A stretch of DNA of 64,000 nucleotides from Thermococcus sp. M39 (GCF_012027325.1 NZ_SNUG01000001.1:124001-188000); one strand, 5' to 3'; shown: positions 18,801 through 27,969, numbered from the stretch's first letter. Notes: a model not told the origin generated them from the letters alone. Made by a program: numbers and translations.

Positions 18801-21800
18801 CAGTACCTGAGTTCGAGTTTGGAGGATACACAAACTCAACCGGCCTCTACGACAACAGCAACGTGTACGGCTACATGGACTGGTGGTGGAGGTATGAGAG
18901 CGGCGACTGGAGGCTGTTCTACTTCAACGTGCCTGAAGACATGAATGTAAGCGAGACATACATAATCACCGATGTTGCATGGGATGGAGCCTATCCGACG
19001 GATATCAATCTCCACGTACTTGGACCGCTCGTGGACGACTGGAGCATGATGAACCCGGACGTCTTCGGGCCATACACCCTTTACGAAATAGCTAGAAGTG
19101 ATGACAGCTATATGGGCAGTGGAAGGTTCGCCTACAAGACCACAAGCGGTGGACCGAGGGAGATTATCGCGGCTCCAGCCCAGAATGGCCTGCATGCAGT
19201 ATGGCTCCACAACGTGCTCTTCGATGGTCTCTCAGACCATAGAACGTTCTATGGAAGGATTGGCACCGCAAAGGTAACTCCAAGTGCCATTGAGGCTGTA
19301 GTCGAAGAGCCAGATGGAGAGTTCAACGTCCTCTTCAAGAGAAGCTATGACTTTGGAAACCTCACTACTGACGCCTATGGTCTAATAATCCCTGAGAAAT
19401 ACCTTAACGTGCTCGCACCACCAACTGAGGAGTCACACTTCTACGTAATTCAGGTCAACGAGTCAGGACAGCTCGATGTAGTTCTCACAAGCATATATGA
19501 CGACCTCGCTGGGCTTGACCTCGACTTATATGTCTACTACACCACGGACTTCGAGAATCTTGAAACTGTAGGAAGCTCAACAAGTCCGTATGCAGACGAG
19601 AGGGTAACTATAGACTTCCCAGAGCCAGGCTACTACATTATCGAGGTTTACTCATGGTACAACCCGGCATTTGGGGACACCTACTACGACCTCTACATCT
19701 ACGACTACGAGAAGAAGAACGTTGACACAAGCGTTGCAAAGGTTGATGAGAACGAGTACAGCATTACGGTTGGGTATTCACTTCATGAGCCGAACTTCGT
19801 TCAGCTTGCAGAAAGCGGTGAGCCACTGCTTGGTAAGCTCTTCATAGGTTCAGTCTACGCACCGACCCTTATACAGGTTCCAATGAAGGTCATAATAAGC
19901 AATGCTTCCTTAACGGACATTGAGGTTTCCTCAATGAGCATCGAGCCAGATGTGATAGAGGTCGGAGACACAGCAAATGTCACATTCATCCTGAGGAACA
20001 GGGGTGAGAAGACTGCATATGACGTTGTCGTTGAGCTTCTTGATGAGAACGGAAACGTCCTCGCTAGCGACACTATTAATGAATTCGCACCAAGCGATGT
20101 CTATGAAGCCTACTACATCATACCGCTCAATGACACTGAGATCCACAGCTTCACCATCGTTGTTAAGGCGCTTAACGACAGAGATGAGAGCAACAACAAG
20201 TACTACTTCACTCTCAGCGCAGCAGAGCCAGGCTTCCTCATGAATGAAGGTGATGCCTATGTTCCGTACACCTACAGCAACATCTCAGCATACGGCGAGG
20301 TCGTTAAGGTCGAGCCGCTTGAGATAACTGACAGTGGCGGAAGCTACGGCATATCAGCTAATCTCGCTGGAGAAGGCAAGCTCATCTTAGTGCTTCCGGG
20401 CTCAACAGAAAACGTTACTATAAGCGTAATTAGACCTTGGGCGTACTATAGTCTCCTCCTCAACCCGTTCGACGACGTCAGTCTCGGCCAGGGTGAGGTT
20501 CCGTACGTCATAACCGTCAACGGAACACCCAAGTTCAACCCGTTCGCAGTTCAGAAGGTCAGGGAGGCTCTCAACAAGCTCATCAGCAGGAACTATGTCG
20601 TTGAGTCAATAATAGGCGAGAATACTACACCAATGTACGGACCAGTAAAGTACTGGGATGCCCTCTACGGAGTGCTCTTCAGCATTTACAACATGACTGG
20701 CGTTGTAAGCTACGACGAAGAACAGGCACTGACGGAGATAGATGAAGCCCTCAGTGAGGCCGCAGAGGAGCTTGCCAAGTACAATTACACACTCGAAAAG
20801 GTCAACGGCACCTGGCTGTTCAACGGAGAGCCTGTAACGATAACTGGAATTGGAAGGGTCGAGGACTTCAGGCAGGACATAGCCCACTACATCGCAGACC
20901 TCCTCGAGAAGGCTGGAATACATGTCGAGCTCAACATAATTGACAGAAGTACTGCGGGTCTAATTGTATATGTCAATCCAGACTACACCAAGAACTTTAC
21001 GTGGGCGTTCTACACTGAGGGATGGATTAGTGGCAGAATACTAAACAAGGATGAGATTCCAGAGTATCTATGGTGGTTCTACGCTCCATATGGATTCTAC
21101 CCGAGCTGGGCCGTCAGGTACTATCCAACGCTTACCGTCAGTGATGTAATCGCCGAGTTTGGAGGCTACAACGAGACTATTGAAGGCCTCAGGCTCTACT
21201 ACTATGACACCCCAGAAAAGCTTGCAATGATAGCGAACTTCACTGTAGTGGAGCTCACGGACATGCTGATGAACGCGACTGACGATGACCAGAAGCTCGA
21301 CCTTGAGAAGCTCATCATATATCTTGGCATAAAGGACGGTGTCAGGGACTTCATAGCGGCAACCTATGAAGGAGCCAATGACATAATCAAGGGCTACGAC
21401 CTCGTTGACTACGAGGGTAAGAAGCTCCTCATAATAGCATTTGAGAACAATGACTGGAGAACAGGGTTCTGGTTCACAGTTGACTACAAGCTCCACGTTG
21501 AGCAGTATACCGAGGAAGTCGTCGAGGAAGTTGAGGAAGTTGAGGAGACCATAGAGAACGTTGTAGAAACAGTTCAGGATGTTATCGAAGAGCTCACCAA
21601 CGTTACCGAAACGGGCGAGAGCATAGAGGAGACCCTCCAGGTGCTTGAAGAGGTCACAGAGGAGAACCCAGAGGTCATTGAAGAAGTAGCAGAGCAGCTC
21701 AACATGACTGTTGAGGAGGTTCAGGACATCATCGAGGACACCCACGTCGAGCAAATTGACGAACAGACCACGGCGCTAATGGTCATAGCGAGCGAGCTTA

Positions 21801-22408
21801 ACGGTGATGCAGAGATAGTCAAAGATGAGACAGATGTTACAGTTGAAGAAGTTAAGGAAGGCAGGGAGGAAGTCAAGAAAGCTGAGGCAAAGATAGTTGT
21901 TGATGGTGACCACGGCACAGTTGTCACACTTGCCATCAAGCTACCGCTTGACATTGATGAGTACAATGTTACGGTCAATGATGCAGACCTGCTCGGAACC
22001 CAGCTCATTCCGAAGGATACATATTCACTACTTGTAGTAACAATTAGACTTCACTCACCAGCAGAAGTTGACGTGACAGCTATTGACAAGGAGGAAGAGA
22101 GACGGCAAATTAACTATGTCCAGACTCTCAACTTCATCAATTACATGTACTACAAGAAATATATCAAAGAGTTCGAGAATCTTTACAACAAGAGCGTTGA
22201 GCTCGGGATTGACAATGCAATTATTCAGGAAGCTCTTAACTACAAGCAGATTGCAGAGCAGTACTTCAAGGCTGCAGAGGGGTATGGTCCAATAATCAAC
22301 AACCTTGGTAATCCAAGGATTCTAATGCCACTTAGAAAAGCATACCTCAACATGAAGAAAGCAGTAGAAATTCTAGAGAAGGCTACAGAGGAAGCTGAAA
22401 GCTCTTGA
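15773..22408 (+). CDS. Giant pyrolysin-like subtilase, catalytic domain and long C-terminal region (after the frameshift)
   Basis: The first ATG in this frame is 15938, but the coding sense starts at the frameshift. In the rejoined numbering, the S8 catalytic residues are Asp261 (VAVIDSGVDF), His727 (GGDHGTLCAA), the oxyanion Asn836 (AAGNGGPG) and Ser933 (GTSLATPMAAG). The Asp-His distance of 466 residues is far above the usual subtilase value and holds an inserted Rossmann-like segment (VLLVDDDGGD at about 375). Downstream are beta-rich domains, a CARDB-like domain (about 1600-1700), a stretch resembling family 5 oligopeptide-binding proteins (about 1800-2100), a Glu/Val-rich coiled coil (about 2130-2220), and a helical end. 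It should be secreted and degrade proteins outside the cell. It has G/C-ending codons. Confidence 0.88.
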   Translation, partial: GVPKQQPADYFAIYHHGALDAWSDLGITGNGVNVAVIDSGVDFGNPDLQDAYAVDMNPDSPYYGWPIAFDGNSMLWYLVLGEKFPSYIFSWYADMPFTITPKLLERYIGIGYRGENFTTAFTTVSLANIPDDYERAVIINNTLNWFGNVTNVLLVDDDGGDIYEFFYLISLNMLGVNYTYYDVWFNENFLNETGPSLELMSNYSLVIWFTGGAYDTITYDDIELWKAYLNNGGKLWLISEDYLYTYEKTSFTLDYLHVLASVQDVPVPTIIEDYTGERYYGGEVYWGAYISPTDIFADYIVPDSEAEPLLTGYTAFAYSPDFDEILFDVKLPLDKDLNVPSVSGEMKLGYHPDLALWAYWAGGYVLVTDSEEAGKYDTVYVDLLPSTVIDFNKDVGHTKDNPVVQLDFLDTLGGPLEVDTNHDGIPDKGISIDINGDGINDGWFGQDGYADLSGGLIYFIADGETPIPYSDVVAERWGIPLKIPEAGELVAFMIGTDFTYGGDHGTLCAAAVAARGRTYYGYYYSANTYGTAPGAKIIAEGSLYSGGIWLDYIFFAVEGYDGIPGTGDEALVVSNSYGNSYVINKGYDWEDRFLYWITSNYTPWVSFLFAAGNGGPGYGTVTSNGASPGVITVGAAVEYGYRNLYGYDGGPLGFEYANYGDVAGFSNRGPNALGQVDPDVLAVGMFAAGSLPVNSVGNGVFASDLWAGTSLATPMAAGITALVYQAYYEAHGTLPTAQEVKEILMSTADNVNHDVFSQGAGFLNAYRAVKAAMELDGIIVSPSMWQAGETEYPAFANIMYPGESAEKVFEIRNANTTANKEVEVSAEIFKKVGEYTFTVNSSQFGELIRIDQYLPEDVDLLKVTVYTPYEQFLEAGYIYAELFAWTDVNGNGTVEFWYETNRIQSDVKAGTTLSLTLGNPRSKFVDGLLFRLRNGGEVNYVKLEFYKRVPWSWVEITPETVLVPANGTAVFSVKLTVPEDTAPGIYEGAIYLKYDGVETTVPVSVVVAAPVPEFEFGGYTNSTGLYDNSNVYGYMDWWWRYESGDWRLFYFNVPEDMNVSETYIITDVAWDGAYPTDINLHVLGPLVDDWSMMNPDVFGPYTLYEIARSDDSYMGSGRFAYKTTSGGPREIIAAPAQNGLHAVWLHNVLFDGLSDHRTFYGRIGTAKVTPSAIEAVVEEPDGEFNVLFKRSYDFGNLTTDAYGLIIPEKYLNVLAPPTEESHFYVIQVNESGQLDVVLTSIYDDLAGLDLDLYVYYTTDFENLETVGSSTSPYADERVTIDFPEPGYYIIEVYSWYNPAFGDTYYDLYIYDYEKKNVDTSVAKVDENEYSITVGYSLHEPNFVQLAESGEPLLGKLFIGSVYAPTLIQVPMKVIISNASLTDIEVSSMSIEPDVIEVGDTANVTFILRNRGEKTAYDVVVELLDENGNVLASDTINEFAPSDVYEAYYIIPLNDTEIHSFTIVVKALNDRDESNNKYYFTLSAAEPGFLMNEGDAYVPYTYSNISAYGEVVKVEPLEITDSGGSYGISANLAGEGKLILVLPGSTENVTISVIRPWAYYSLLLNPFDDVSLGQGEVPYVITVNGTPKFNPFAVQKVREALNKLISRNYVVESIIGENTTPMYGPVKYWDALYGVLFSIYNMTGVVSYDEEQALTEIDEALSEAAEELAKYNYTLEKVNGTWLFNGEPVTITGIGRVEDFRQDIAHYIADLLEKAGIHVELNIIDRSTAGLIVYVNPDYTKNFTWAFYTEGWISGRILNKDEIPEYLWWFYAPYGFYPSWAVRYYPTLTVSDVIAEFGGYNETIEGLRLYYYDTPEKLAMIANFTVVELTDMLMNATDDDQKLDLEKLIIYLGIKDGVRDFIAATYEGANDIIKGYDLVDYEGKKLLIIAFENNDWRTGFWFTVDYKLHVEQYTEEVVEEVEEVEETIENVVETVQDVIEELTNVTETGESIEETLQVLEEVTEENPEVIEEVAEQLNMTVEEVQDIIEDTHVEQIDEQTTALMVIASELNGDAEIVKDETDVTVEEVKEGREEVKKAEAKIVVDGDHGTVVTLAIKLPLDIDEYNVTVNDADLLGTQLIPKDTYSLLVVTIRLHSPAEVDVTAIDKEEERRQINYVQTLNFINYMYYKKYIKEFENLYNKSVELGIDNAIIQEALNYKQIAEQYFKAAEGYGPIINNLGNPRILMPLRKAYLNMKKAVEILEKATEEAESS

Positions 22409-22442
22409 AATCTTTCTTTTCTTCCCTTTTGACTTTTCTAGT
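22409..22442 (+). terminator. T-rich terminator after the protease
   Basis: A pyrimidine-rich tract (TCTTTCTTTTCTTCCCTTTT) directly follows the protease stop and precedes a new promoter (TTTATATTGG at 22481-22490). Confidence 0.45.
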
Positions 22443-22532
22443 TCTTTTATCCAGTAACATAGTCCTTAACTGACGAAAACTTTATATTGGATTCTACTGA
22501 CAAAAGTTTGAATACTACATGGGGGTGTAGTA

Positions 22533-23486
22533 ATGCCAGCAACTTTTGCCCTTGTAATATTAGGTGCTTTTCTCTTGTTGATGCTTGTTTTGAGCGTTAA
22601 AGTTATCAGACCGTATCAAAAGGGTCTCGTTGAAAGACTTGGAAAGTTCAACAGAATCTTAGAGCCGGGAATTCACTTCATCATACCCTTTATGGAAAGG
22701 GTTAGGATAATAGACATGAGAGAGCACGTCATTGATGTTCCGCCGCAGGAAGTTATCTGTAAGGATAACGTTGTCGTTACAGTTGATGCCGTCGTTTACT
22801 ATCAAGTTATTGATCCGGTAAAAGCCGCATACAACGTCAGCGACTTCCTCTTGGCTATCATCAAGCTTGCACAGACAAACTTGAGGGCAATAATTGGTGA
22901 AATGGAGCTTGATGAAACATTAAGCGGAAGAGACATAATAAACGCTCGCTTGAGAGAAGAATTAGACAAAATCACAGATCGTTGGGGTGTGAAGATTACA
23001 AGGGTTGAAATCCAAAGAATTGATCCGCCGAGGGATATACAAGAGGCAATGGCCAAGCAAATGACTGCTGAGAGAGAAAAGAGGGCAATGATTTTGATAG
23101 CTGAAGGTAAGAAGGAGAGCGCAATCAAGCAAGCTGAGGGTGAAAAACAGGCGAGAATTTTGAGAGCAGAAGGTATCAAGCAAGAACAAATCCTAATTGC
23201 TGAAGGTCAAGCTGAGGCTATAAAGAAAGTTCTTGAGGCTTTGAGACTGGCTGATGAAAAGTATCTCACGCTTCAATATATTGAGAAGCTTCCAGAGCTG
23301 GCTAAGTACGGCAACCTAATAGTTCCATATGATACGGAGGCATTAATTGGCTTGTTGAGGGTTCTTCAAAAAGTTGGCAAGACAAAGCTGCCAGAGCCGA
23401 GAGAAAACCCGCCTAGAGATTCATCAAAAATGGGGGAAACAGAAAACGATAAAACTGATGAAGAATTAAAGAAAGTCTGGGAGTGA
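22533..23486 (+). CDS. Stomatin-like SPFH/prohibitin-family membrane protein
   Basis: The 317-residue protein has one N-terminal membrane segment (residues 5-23) and then the SPFH domain (VRPYQKG-like start IRPYQKGLVERLGKF, PGIHFIIPF, AVVYYQV, DPVKAAYNV). A charged coiled coil follows, with repeats such as ILIAEGKKESAIKQAEGEKQ split by short breaks. It resembles the Pyrococcus stomatin that forms oligomers and is cut by a partner NfeD protease. GGGGGTG precedes the ATG, and a TATA box (TTTATATTGG) lies about 43 bases upstream. It overlaps the NfeD gene by one base, the standard stomatin operon. Confidence 0.93.
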   Translation: MPATFALVILGAFLLLMLVLSVKVIRPYQKGLVERLGKFNRILEPGIHFIIPFMERVRIIDMREHVIDVPPQEVICKDNVVVTVDAVVYYQVIDPVKAAYNVSDFLLAIIKLAQTNLRAIIGEMELDETLSGRDIINARLREELDKITDRWGVKITRVEIQRIDPPRDIQEAMAKQMTAEREKRAMILIAEGKKESAIKQAEGEKQARILRAEGIKQEQILIAEGQAEAIKKVLEALRLADEKYLTLQYIEKLPELAKYGNLIVPYDTEALIGLLRVLQKVGKTKLPEPRENPPRDSSKMGETENDKTDEELKKVWE

Positions 23487-23905
23487 TGTGTGATGGATTA
23501 TTCCCCCTCTTACTTTTAATTTTAGGTTTGTTAATAATAGTCCTTGACATGATGGTTGCAGCGTTTATAACGCCGATTGGAATAGCCTTTGCCATTCTTG
23601 GCTTGTTGCTTGTGTTTGATGTGAATTTCAACATTGCCTTTGTAGTATCATTAGTTGCTGCGGTTATCAGCTATCAGCTCTTTGCCAGATTTATAAAGAA
23701 AGAAACCATTGATATTGGAAAGCCCAAATACACCTTTGAGCTTAAAGGGAAAAGAGGAAAAGTGAAGAGAATTAAAGGAGACGAAATTTGGGTTGAGCTT
23801 GAGGGAGAGGAATGGCTTGCTAAACCTCTCGATGATGTTAAAGAAGGAGATGAGGTAGTTGTAGTTGATATTGATGGGGTAAAGCTCATTGTTCGCAAAG
23901 CTTGA
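23486..23905 (+). CDS. Short NfeD-like membrane protein
   Basis: A 139-residue protein with three or four membrane segments (residues 5-60) followed by a soluble OB-fold of about 70 residues (GKRGKVKRIKGDEIWVELEG, DEVVVVDIDGVKLIV). This is the short NfeD form without a serine-protease domain. It is translationally coupled to the stomatin gene (TGATG overlap). ATG 23486 is my choice; GTG 23483 just before it is equally possible. NfeD and stomatin are thought to act together in membrane quality control. Confidence 0.88.
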   Translation: MCDGLFPLLLLILGLLIIVLDMMVAAFITPIGIAFAILGLLLVFDVNFNIAFVVSLVAAVISYQLFARFIKKETIDIGKPKYTFELKGKRGKVKRIKGDEIWVELEGEEWLAKPLDDVKEGDEVVVVDIDGVKLIVRKA

Positions 23906-23950
23906 TTAGATTTTTAAATCCCCTGTCCCTTTTTTATTAAGGTGGCTCAA

Positions 23951-24253
23951 ATGAAGATATACGTGAAAGTTTATCGTGTTCAAGGTGAGATTTTGCTGGC
24001 AGCGTGTGATGAGGAGTTGTTGGGGAAGACCTTCAGAGAAGGCGAGCTTAAGTTAGAGGTTAAGGAAAGATTTTACAAAGGCGAGCTCAGAGATATTGAG
24101 GATTTAGAGAGACTTTTAGAGGAGGCGACAATAGCCAATCTTGTGGGAGAGAGATGCGTTAATAAGGCCATTGAGCTTGGTTATGTCAGCGAGGATAGGG
24201 TTTTATACATTCAGGGAGTTCCCCATGCACAAATGGCCAAAATGCTATGGTGA
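23951..24253 (+). CDS. DUF424 family protein
   Basis: The 100-residue protein matches the archaeal DUF424 family: MKIYVKVYRVQGE at the start, LLGKTFREGELKL, and ANLVGERCVNKAIELG with the characteristic Gly/Cys, ending QGVPHAQMAKM. The function is unknown, but it is nearly always next to translation genes in archaea, here NMD3. ATG 23951 has AAGGTGG at the right distance; an upstream GTG does not. Confidence 0.85.
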   Translation: MKIYVKVYRVQGEILLAACDEELLGKTFREGELKLEVKERFYKGELRDIEDLERLLEEATIANLVGERCVNKAIELGYVSEDRVLYIQGVPHAQMAKMLW

Positions 24254-24269
24254 GTTTGGGGTGATAGTT

Positions 24270-25430
24270 ATGAGTGAGAGATTCTGTTATAGATGTGGGA
24301 TAGGTGAGAGTGAGGGAGGGCCTCTAATAGATGGACTGTGTCAAGTTTGCTTCAGAAAAGAGAATCCTGTACTTCTAATGGAGAGTGAACTCAACACCGA
24401 GTTATGCCAGAACTGTGGGAGCTATAAAAAGAAAGGGGTGTGGGTTGATCCGCAAAATTACGAACTTGACCAGCTGATATTTGAAGTTGCTGAAAATGCT
24501 CTGCTTGAAAATTTAGCATTAGATGAGCGCGTCAAAGAAATAAGAATAATCCCAAAGGAGGAGCTTGATGAGATTGAAGAGCTCCCAGTTGGCGTTGCAT
24601 ACGTAAGTTACGAGCCAGTTAACTGGCACATTGACTACTTTCCTGCAATTGTCATTTATGAAGTTGAAGTCAAAGCTCGCATACACGAACTTCAAAAAGA
24701 ACTGCACTATGAAAAGAAGACTGTTACAGTTTATGTAAGGCAGACGGTTTGTCCGAGATGTCAAAAGTTCCTTGGAGGCTACTTCGAGGCTATTCTGCAA
24801 GTTAGGGCTGAGGACAGAGAGCTGACTAAGGAGGAGAGAGACGAAATTGTAAAGCTCGTCCAAGAGAAAGTGGATGAGATAATGAAGAAGGACAGAATGG
24901 GGTTTATTCAAGACACCGTTGAGCTTGATGAGGGTATTGATTTCTACATGGGCTCTACAAGGTCGGCAAGAAAACTTGCTCAAGCAATAAGAGACAAATA
25001 TGGTGGAACTATAAGTGAAGCATATGAGCTTGTAGGTCTTGACAGACAGACGAGCAAAGAAGTTTATAGGACGAGTGTAAGTGTTAGACTGCCCAAGTTC
25101 AGAAAAGGGGACATCGTTAGTGACAAGAATGGAAATGTATATCGTGTCGAAGAAGTTAACGGAAAAGGCATGAACCTCACAAACCTAGCAACTCATGAAA
25201 GCGAGCACAAAGACTGGAAGACTATAAAGAGAGAGGGTGTTGATCTGGTTGAACATGAGAGGAAGGAAGCCATGCTCACAAGCTTAACTCCTAAAGAGGC
25301 TCAATTCATGGATATGGAAAATTATGAAACATTCGAAATTGAGAGGCCGAAGATTGATCTGAAGGAAGGAGAAATCTACAAGCTTGTGAAAATTAAAGGC
25401 AAATACTACATTGAGAGTAAAAAGGAATAA
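24270..25430 (+). CDS. nmd3: NMD3 family protein (large ribosomal subunit maturation)
   Basis: A 386-residue archaeal NMD3. The N-terminal third holds zinc-binding cysteine pairs: CYRCG at residues 5-8 region, LCQVC, CQNCG and CPRCQKF. Then follow the long alpha/beta region with EERDEIVKLVQEKVDE and the C-terminal OB-like part (GDIVSDKNGNVYRVEEV). Eukaryotic NMD3 escorts 60S subunits; the archaeal protein is thought to act in ribosome assembly. An upstream in-frame ATG would add 43 residues overlapping the DUF424 gene, but GGGGTGAT sits just before ATG 24270. Confidence 0.92.
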   Translation: MSERFCYRCGIGESEGGPLIDGLCQVCFRKENPVLLMESELNTELCQNCGSYKKKGVWVDPQNYELDQLIFEVAENALLENLALDERVKEIRIIPKEELDEIEELPVGVAYVSYEPVNWHIDYFPAIVIYEVEVKARIHELQKELHYEKKTVTVYVRQTVCPRCQKFLGGYFEAILQVRAEDRELTKEERDEIVKLVQEKVDEIMKKDRMGFIQDTVELDEGIDFYMGSTRSARKLAQAIRDKYGGTISEAYELVGLDRQTSKEVYRTSVSVRLPKFRKGDIVSDKNGNVYRVEEVNGKGMNLTNLATHESEHKDWKTIKREGVDLVEHERKEAMLTSLTPKEAQFMDMENYETFEIERPKIDLKEGEIYKLVKIKGKYYIESKKE

Positions 25431-25480
25431 TCTCACAACTTTTATAATTCTTGGCGTTTCTCTTTTTCTTGGGTGATAAA

Positions 25481-26548
25481 ATGAGGGTTATAGGTGTTGA
25501 TCCTGGAACAAGGAGCTTTGACGTTATTGGTCTCGAGGATGGAAAGATAAAGCTCGACTTAAGCTTTCCAAGTGAAGTTGTAGCTGAAGAGCCAAGTAAA
25601 ATTGTAAAAGCCATTGAAGAGTTCAACGCTGATATAATAATTGGGCCTTCTGGCTATGGAATTCCGCTGAAGCACATTAGTGAGCTAACTGAGAAAGACA
25701 GATTTGAGATGACCCTTGTTAGGGAAGAGGAGATGATGCAAATCCCCGTTTTAATTGGTCTCCAGAAGATGGTTGATGAGATGAGAGAAAAAGAGATGAA
25801 CGTTTGGTTTATTCCAGGAATAATACACCTCCCAACGGTGCCCGAATTTAGGAAATACAACAAGATTGACATGGGAACTGCAGATAAACTGGCAATAACT
25901 GTTTTAGCAATCTACGATCAAGCTAAGCGCTTAAGCATTCCCTATGAAGAGGTTTCATTCGCTTTGCTTGAGGTCGGCTTTGGCTACAACTTTGCTGGAG
26001 CAGTTGACAAAGGAAAGATAGTCGATGGAATTGGCGGAACTATCTTCCCCGGGCCGGCATTTGTCAACAGCGGCGCTTTGGATGGAGAGGTTGCTTATCT
26101 GATTGGTGAGATAAGGAAGTGGCACCTCTTCTACGGAGGGGCTTCAATAATAGCAACTGGTGAGATTTTATCTCCAGAAGAGTTTGCCAAGCGCTTAGAT
26201 GAGGAAAGCTTTGCAAAAGCTTGGGAAGCAATGAAAGACGGCTTTGTAAAAGCCATAGCAAGTGAACTGGCAGTTATTGAAAAGCCGAGGGAGATAATCC
26301 TCTCTGGAAGGCTTATGCGCATCAAAGAGCTTAGGGAAGATGTTAAAGATCTCCTCGAGGAAAAGTTCGGTTTGCCTGTGGTTAAGCAGAGAGGCTTGGA
26401 AGGAAAAGCCAAAGAGGCTGCTCAGGGAAGTGCAATAATCGGCGATGGTCTCTTGGGGGGTCAGTTTAAGGATTTAGTTGAACATGTTGAGATTAAAAAA
26501 GCTAGAGGAAGTGTTTTAGATTATGTTAAGTTTCCTCTGAATCTTTAG
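25481..26548 (+). CDS. DUF1464 family ASKHA-fold protein
   Basis: A 355-residue archaeal protein starting MRVIGVDPGTRSFDVIGLEDG, the phosphate-loop style of sugar-kinase/Hsp70-like ATPases, with a second phosphate loop in the C-terminal half (IILSGRLMRIKELRED) and GSAIIGDGLLGG near the end. The family is DUF1464 (predicted butyrate-kinase-like ATPase); its substrate is unknown. The start follows GGGTGATAAA; an earlier in-frame ATG lacks a site. The T-rich end of its 3' region merges with the promoter of the next gene. Confidence 0.82.
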   Translation: MRVIGVDPGTRSFDVIGLEDGKIKLDLSFPSEVVAEEPSKIVKAIEEFNADIIIGPSGYGIPLKHISELTEKDRFEMTLVREEEMMQIPVLIGLQKMVDEMREKEMNVWFIPGIIHLPTVPEFRKYNKIDMGTADKLAITVLAIYDQAKRLSIPYEEVSFALLEVGFGYNFAGAVDKGKIVDGIGGTIFPGPAFVNSGALDGEVAYLIGEIRKWHLFYGGASIIATGEILSPEEFAKRLDEESFAKAWEAMKDGFVKAIASELAVIEKPREIILSGRLMRIKELREDVKDLLEEKFGLPVVKQRGLEGKAKEAAQGSAIIGDGLLGGQFKDLVEHVEIKKARGSVLDYVKFPLNL

Positions 26549-26573
26549 CTTTTCCACATTTTTGCCCGTCAAC

Positions 26574-26596
26574 CTTTTTAACCTTTGGTTTTGAAC
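26574..26596 (+). promoter_or_regulatory. SurR-type operator in front of the CoA-disulfide reductase gene
   Basis: The bases read CTTn3AACn5GTTn3AAC, which matches the extended SurR consensus GTTn3AACn5GTTn3AAC at 11 of 12 fixed positions. SurR is the thermococcal sulfur-response regulator, and in Pyrococcus the orthologous sulfur reductase gene is a known target. The site covers the place where the TATA box should be (19-41 bases before the ATG), which suits repression in the absence of sulfur. Confidence 0.65.
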
Positions 26597-26614
26597 CTTT
26601 AGCGGTGAAGAAAA

Positions 26615-27940
26615 ATGAGCAAACGAGTTGTAATTATTGGTGGTGGAGCTGCAGGAATGAGTGCTGCTTCAAGGGTCAAGCGTTTAAAGCCTGACTGGGA
26701 TGTTAAAGTCTTCGAAGCAACGGAATGGGTAAGTCATGCTCCTTGTGGAGTGCCCTACGTTGTTGAAGGAATTTCCCCAAAAGAAAAGCTGATGCATTAT
26801 CCTCCAGAGTTCTTCATAAAGAAGAGGGGCATTGATCTGCACTTAAATGCTAAAGTTGTGGAAGTTGAGCAAGGACAAGTTAGGGTTCAAGAAAAAGATG
26901 GTGAGCATAAATATGAGTGGGACTACTTGGTTTTTGCCAACGGGGCCTCCCCTAAGCTTCCACCAATTGAAGGAATTGACTTAGAGGGAGTTTTTACAGC
27001 TGATTTGCCTCCCGATGCAGTTGCGATAAGGGAGTATATGCAGAAATATGATGTTAAAGATGTAGTGGTTATCGGAACGGGATACATAGCACTAGAAATG
27101 GCTGAAGCCTTTGCTGCTCAAGGAAAGAATGTAACGCTCATTGGGAGGAGCGAAAGAGTTCTAAGGAAAAGCTATGACAAAGAAATCACAGACATCGTCG
27201 AGGCAAAGCTTAGGGAGCACATAAATCTCCGCCTGCAGGAGCTAACAATAAGACTTGAAGGCAAAGAAAGGGTTGAGAAAGTCGTTACTGATGCAAACGA
27301 GTACAAGGCTGATTTAGTTGTGATAGCAACGGGAATAAAGCCGAACATTGAGCTGGCAAAGCAGCTTGGCGTTAGAATTGGAGAAACTGGTGCAATATGG
27401 ACGAATGAAAAGATGCAGACTAGTGTTGAAAATGTTTATGCGGCTGGAGACGTTGCTGAGACAAAGCACATAATTACTGGGAGGAGAGTCTGGGTTCCTC
27501 TAGCTCCACCAGGAAATAAGATGGGCTATGTTGCTGGCAGTAATATAGCTGGAAAGGAAATACACTTCCCTGGAGTTCTTGGCACTTCAATAACAAAGTT
27601 CATGGACTTGGAAATCGGAAAGACAGGTTTAACTGAAAGCGAGGCATTGAAGGAGGGATACGATGTTAAGACAGCTTTCATTGAAGCAAGAACAAAGCCT
27701 CACTACTACCCCGGTGGAAAGAAAATCTGGCTCAAGGCAGTGGCAGATAAGGAAACAAATAAGCTCTTAGGACTTCAAGCTGTTGGTTCAGATATACTTC
27801 CGAGAATTGACGCATTTGCTGTTGCGTTACAAGCTGGTTTTACGACAAAAGACTTATTCTTTGCCGATTTAGCCTACGCTCCACCATTTGCACCGGTGTG
27901 GGATCCACTAATAGTGCTGGCAAGGGTTTTGAAGTTCTGA
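26615..27940 (+). CDS. cdr: CoA-disulfide reductase / NAD(P)H sulfur oxidoreductase
   Basis: The 441-residue flavoprotein has an FAD dinucleotide motif at the start ([17 protein letters not shown]), the single redox Cys in [13 protein letters not shown] that defines the CoADR class, an NAD(P)H motif ([15 protein letters not shown]), and a C-terminal dimerisation domain ending [10 protein letters not shown]. It reduces CoA disulfide and, with CoA, elemental sulfur using NAD(P)H (the NSR activity of Pyrococcus). The length equals that of the known enzymes. The SurR-type site upstream supports sulfur control. A T-rich terminator follows. Confidence 0.93.
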   Translation: MSKRVVIIGGGAAGMSAASRVKRLKPDWDVKVFEATEWVSHAPCGVPYVVEGISPKEKLMHYPPEFFIKKRGIDLHLNAKVVEVEQGQVRVQEKDGEHKYEWDYLVFANGASPKLPPIEGIDLEGVFTADLPPDAVAIREYMQKYDVKDVVVIGTGYIALEMAEAFAAQGKNVTLIGRSERVLRKSYDKEITDIVEAKLREHINLRLQELTIRLEGKERVEKVVTDANEYKADLVVIATGIKPNIELAKQLGVRIGETGAIWTNEKMQTSVENVYAAGDVAETKHIITGRRVWVPLAPPGNKMGYVAGSNIAGKEIHFPGVLGTSITKFMDLEIGKTGLTESEALKEGYDVKTAFIEARTKPHYYPGGKKIWLKAVADKETNKLLGLQAVGSDILPRIDAFAVALQAGFTTKDLFFADLAYAPPFAPVWDPLIVLARVLKF

Positions 27941-27969
27941 CTTCTTATTTTCTTTTTCGCTTTTTCATA
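27941..27969 (+). terminator. T-rich terminator after the CoA-disulfide reductase gene
   Basis: CTTATTTTCTTTTTCGCTTTTTC follows the stop codon in two adjoining T-runs, consistent with archaeal termination. Confidence 0.4.

Noticed and set aside
21068-21754. Open frame of 228 codons on the minus strand inside the protease
   Set aside because: It is antisense to a well-supported coding region with G/C-ending codons. It has no ribosome site or recognisable domain, and its Leu/Val-rich look follows from the opposite strand.
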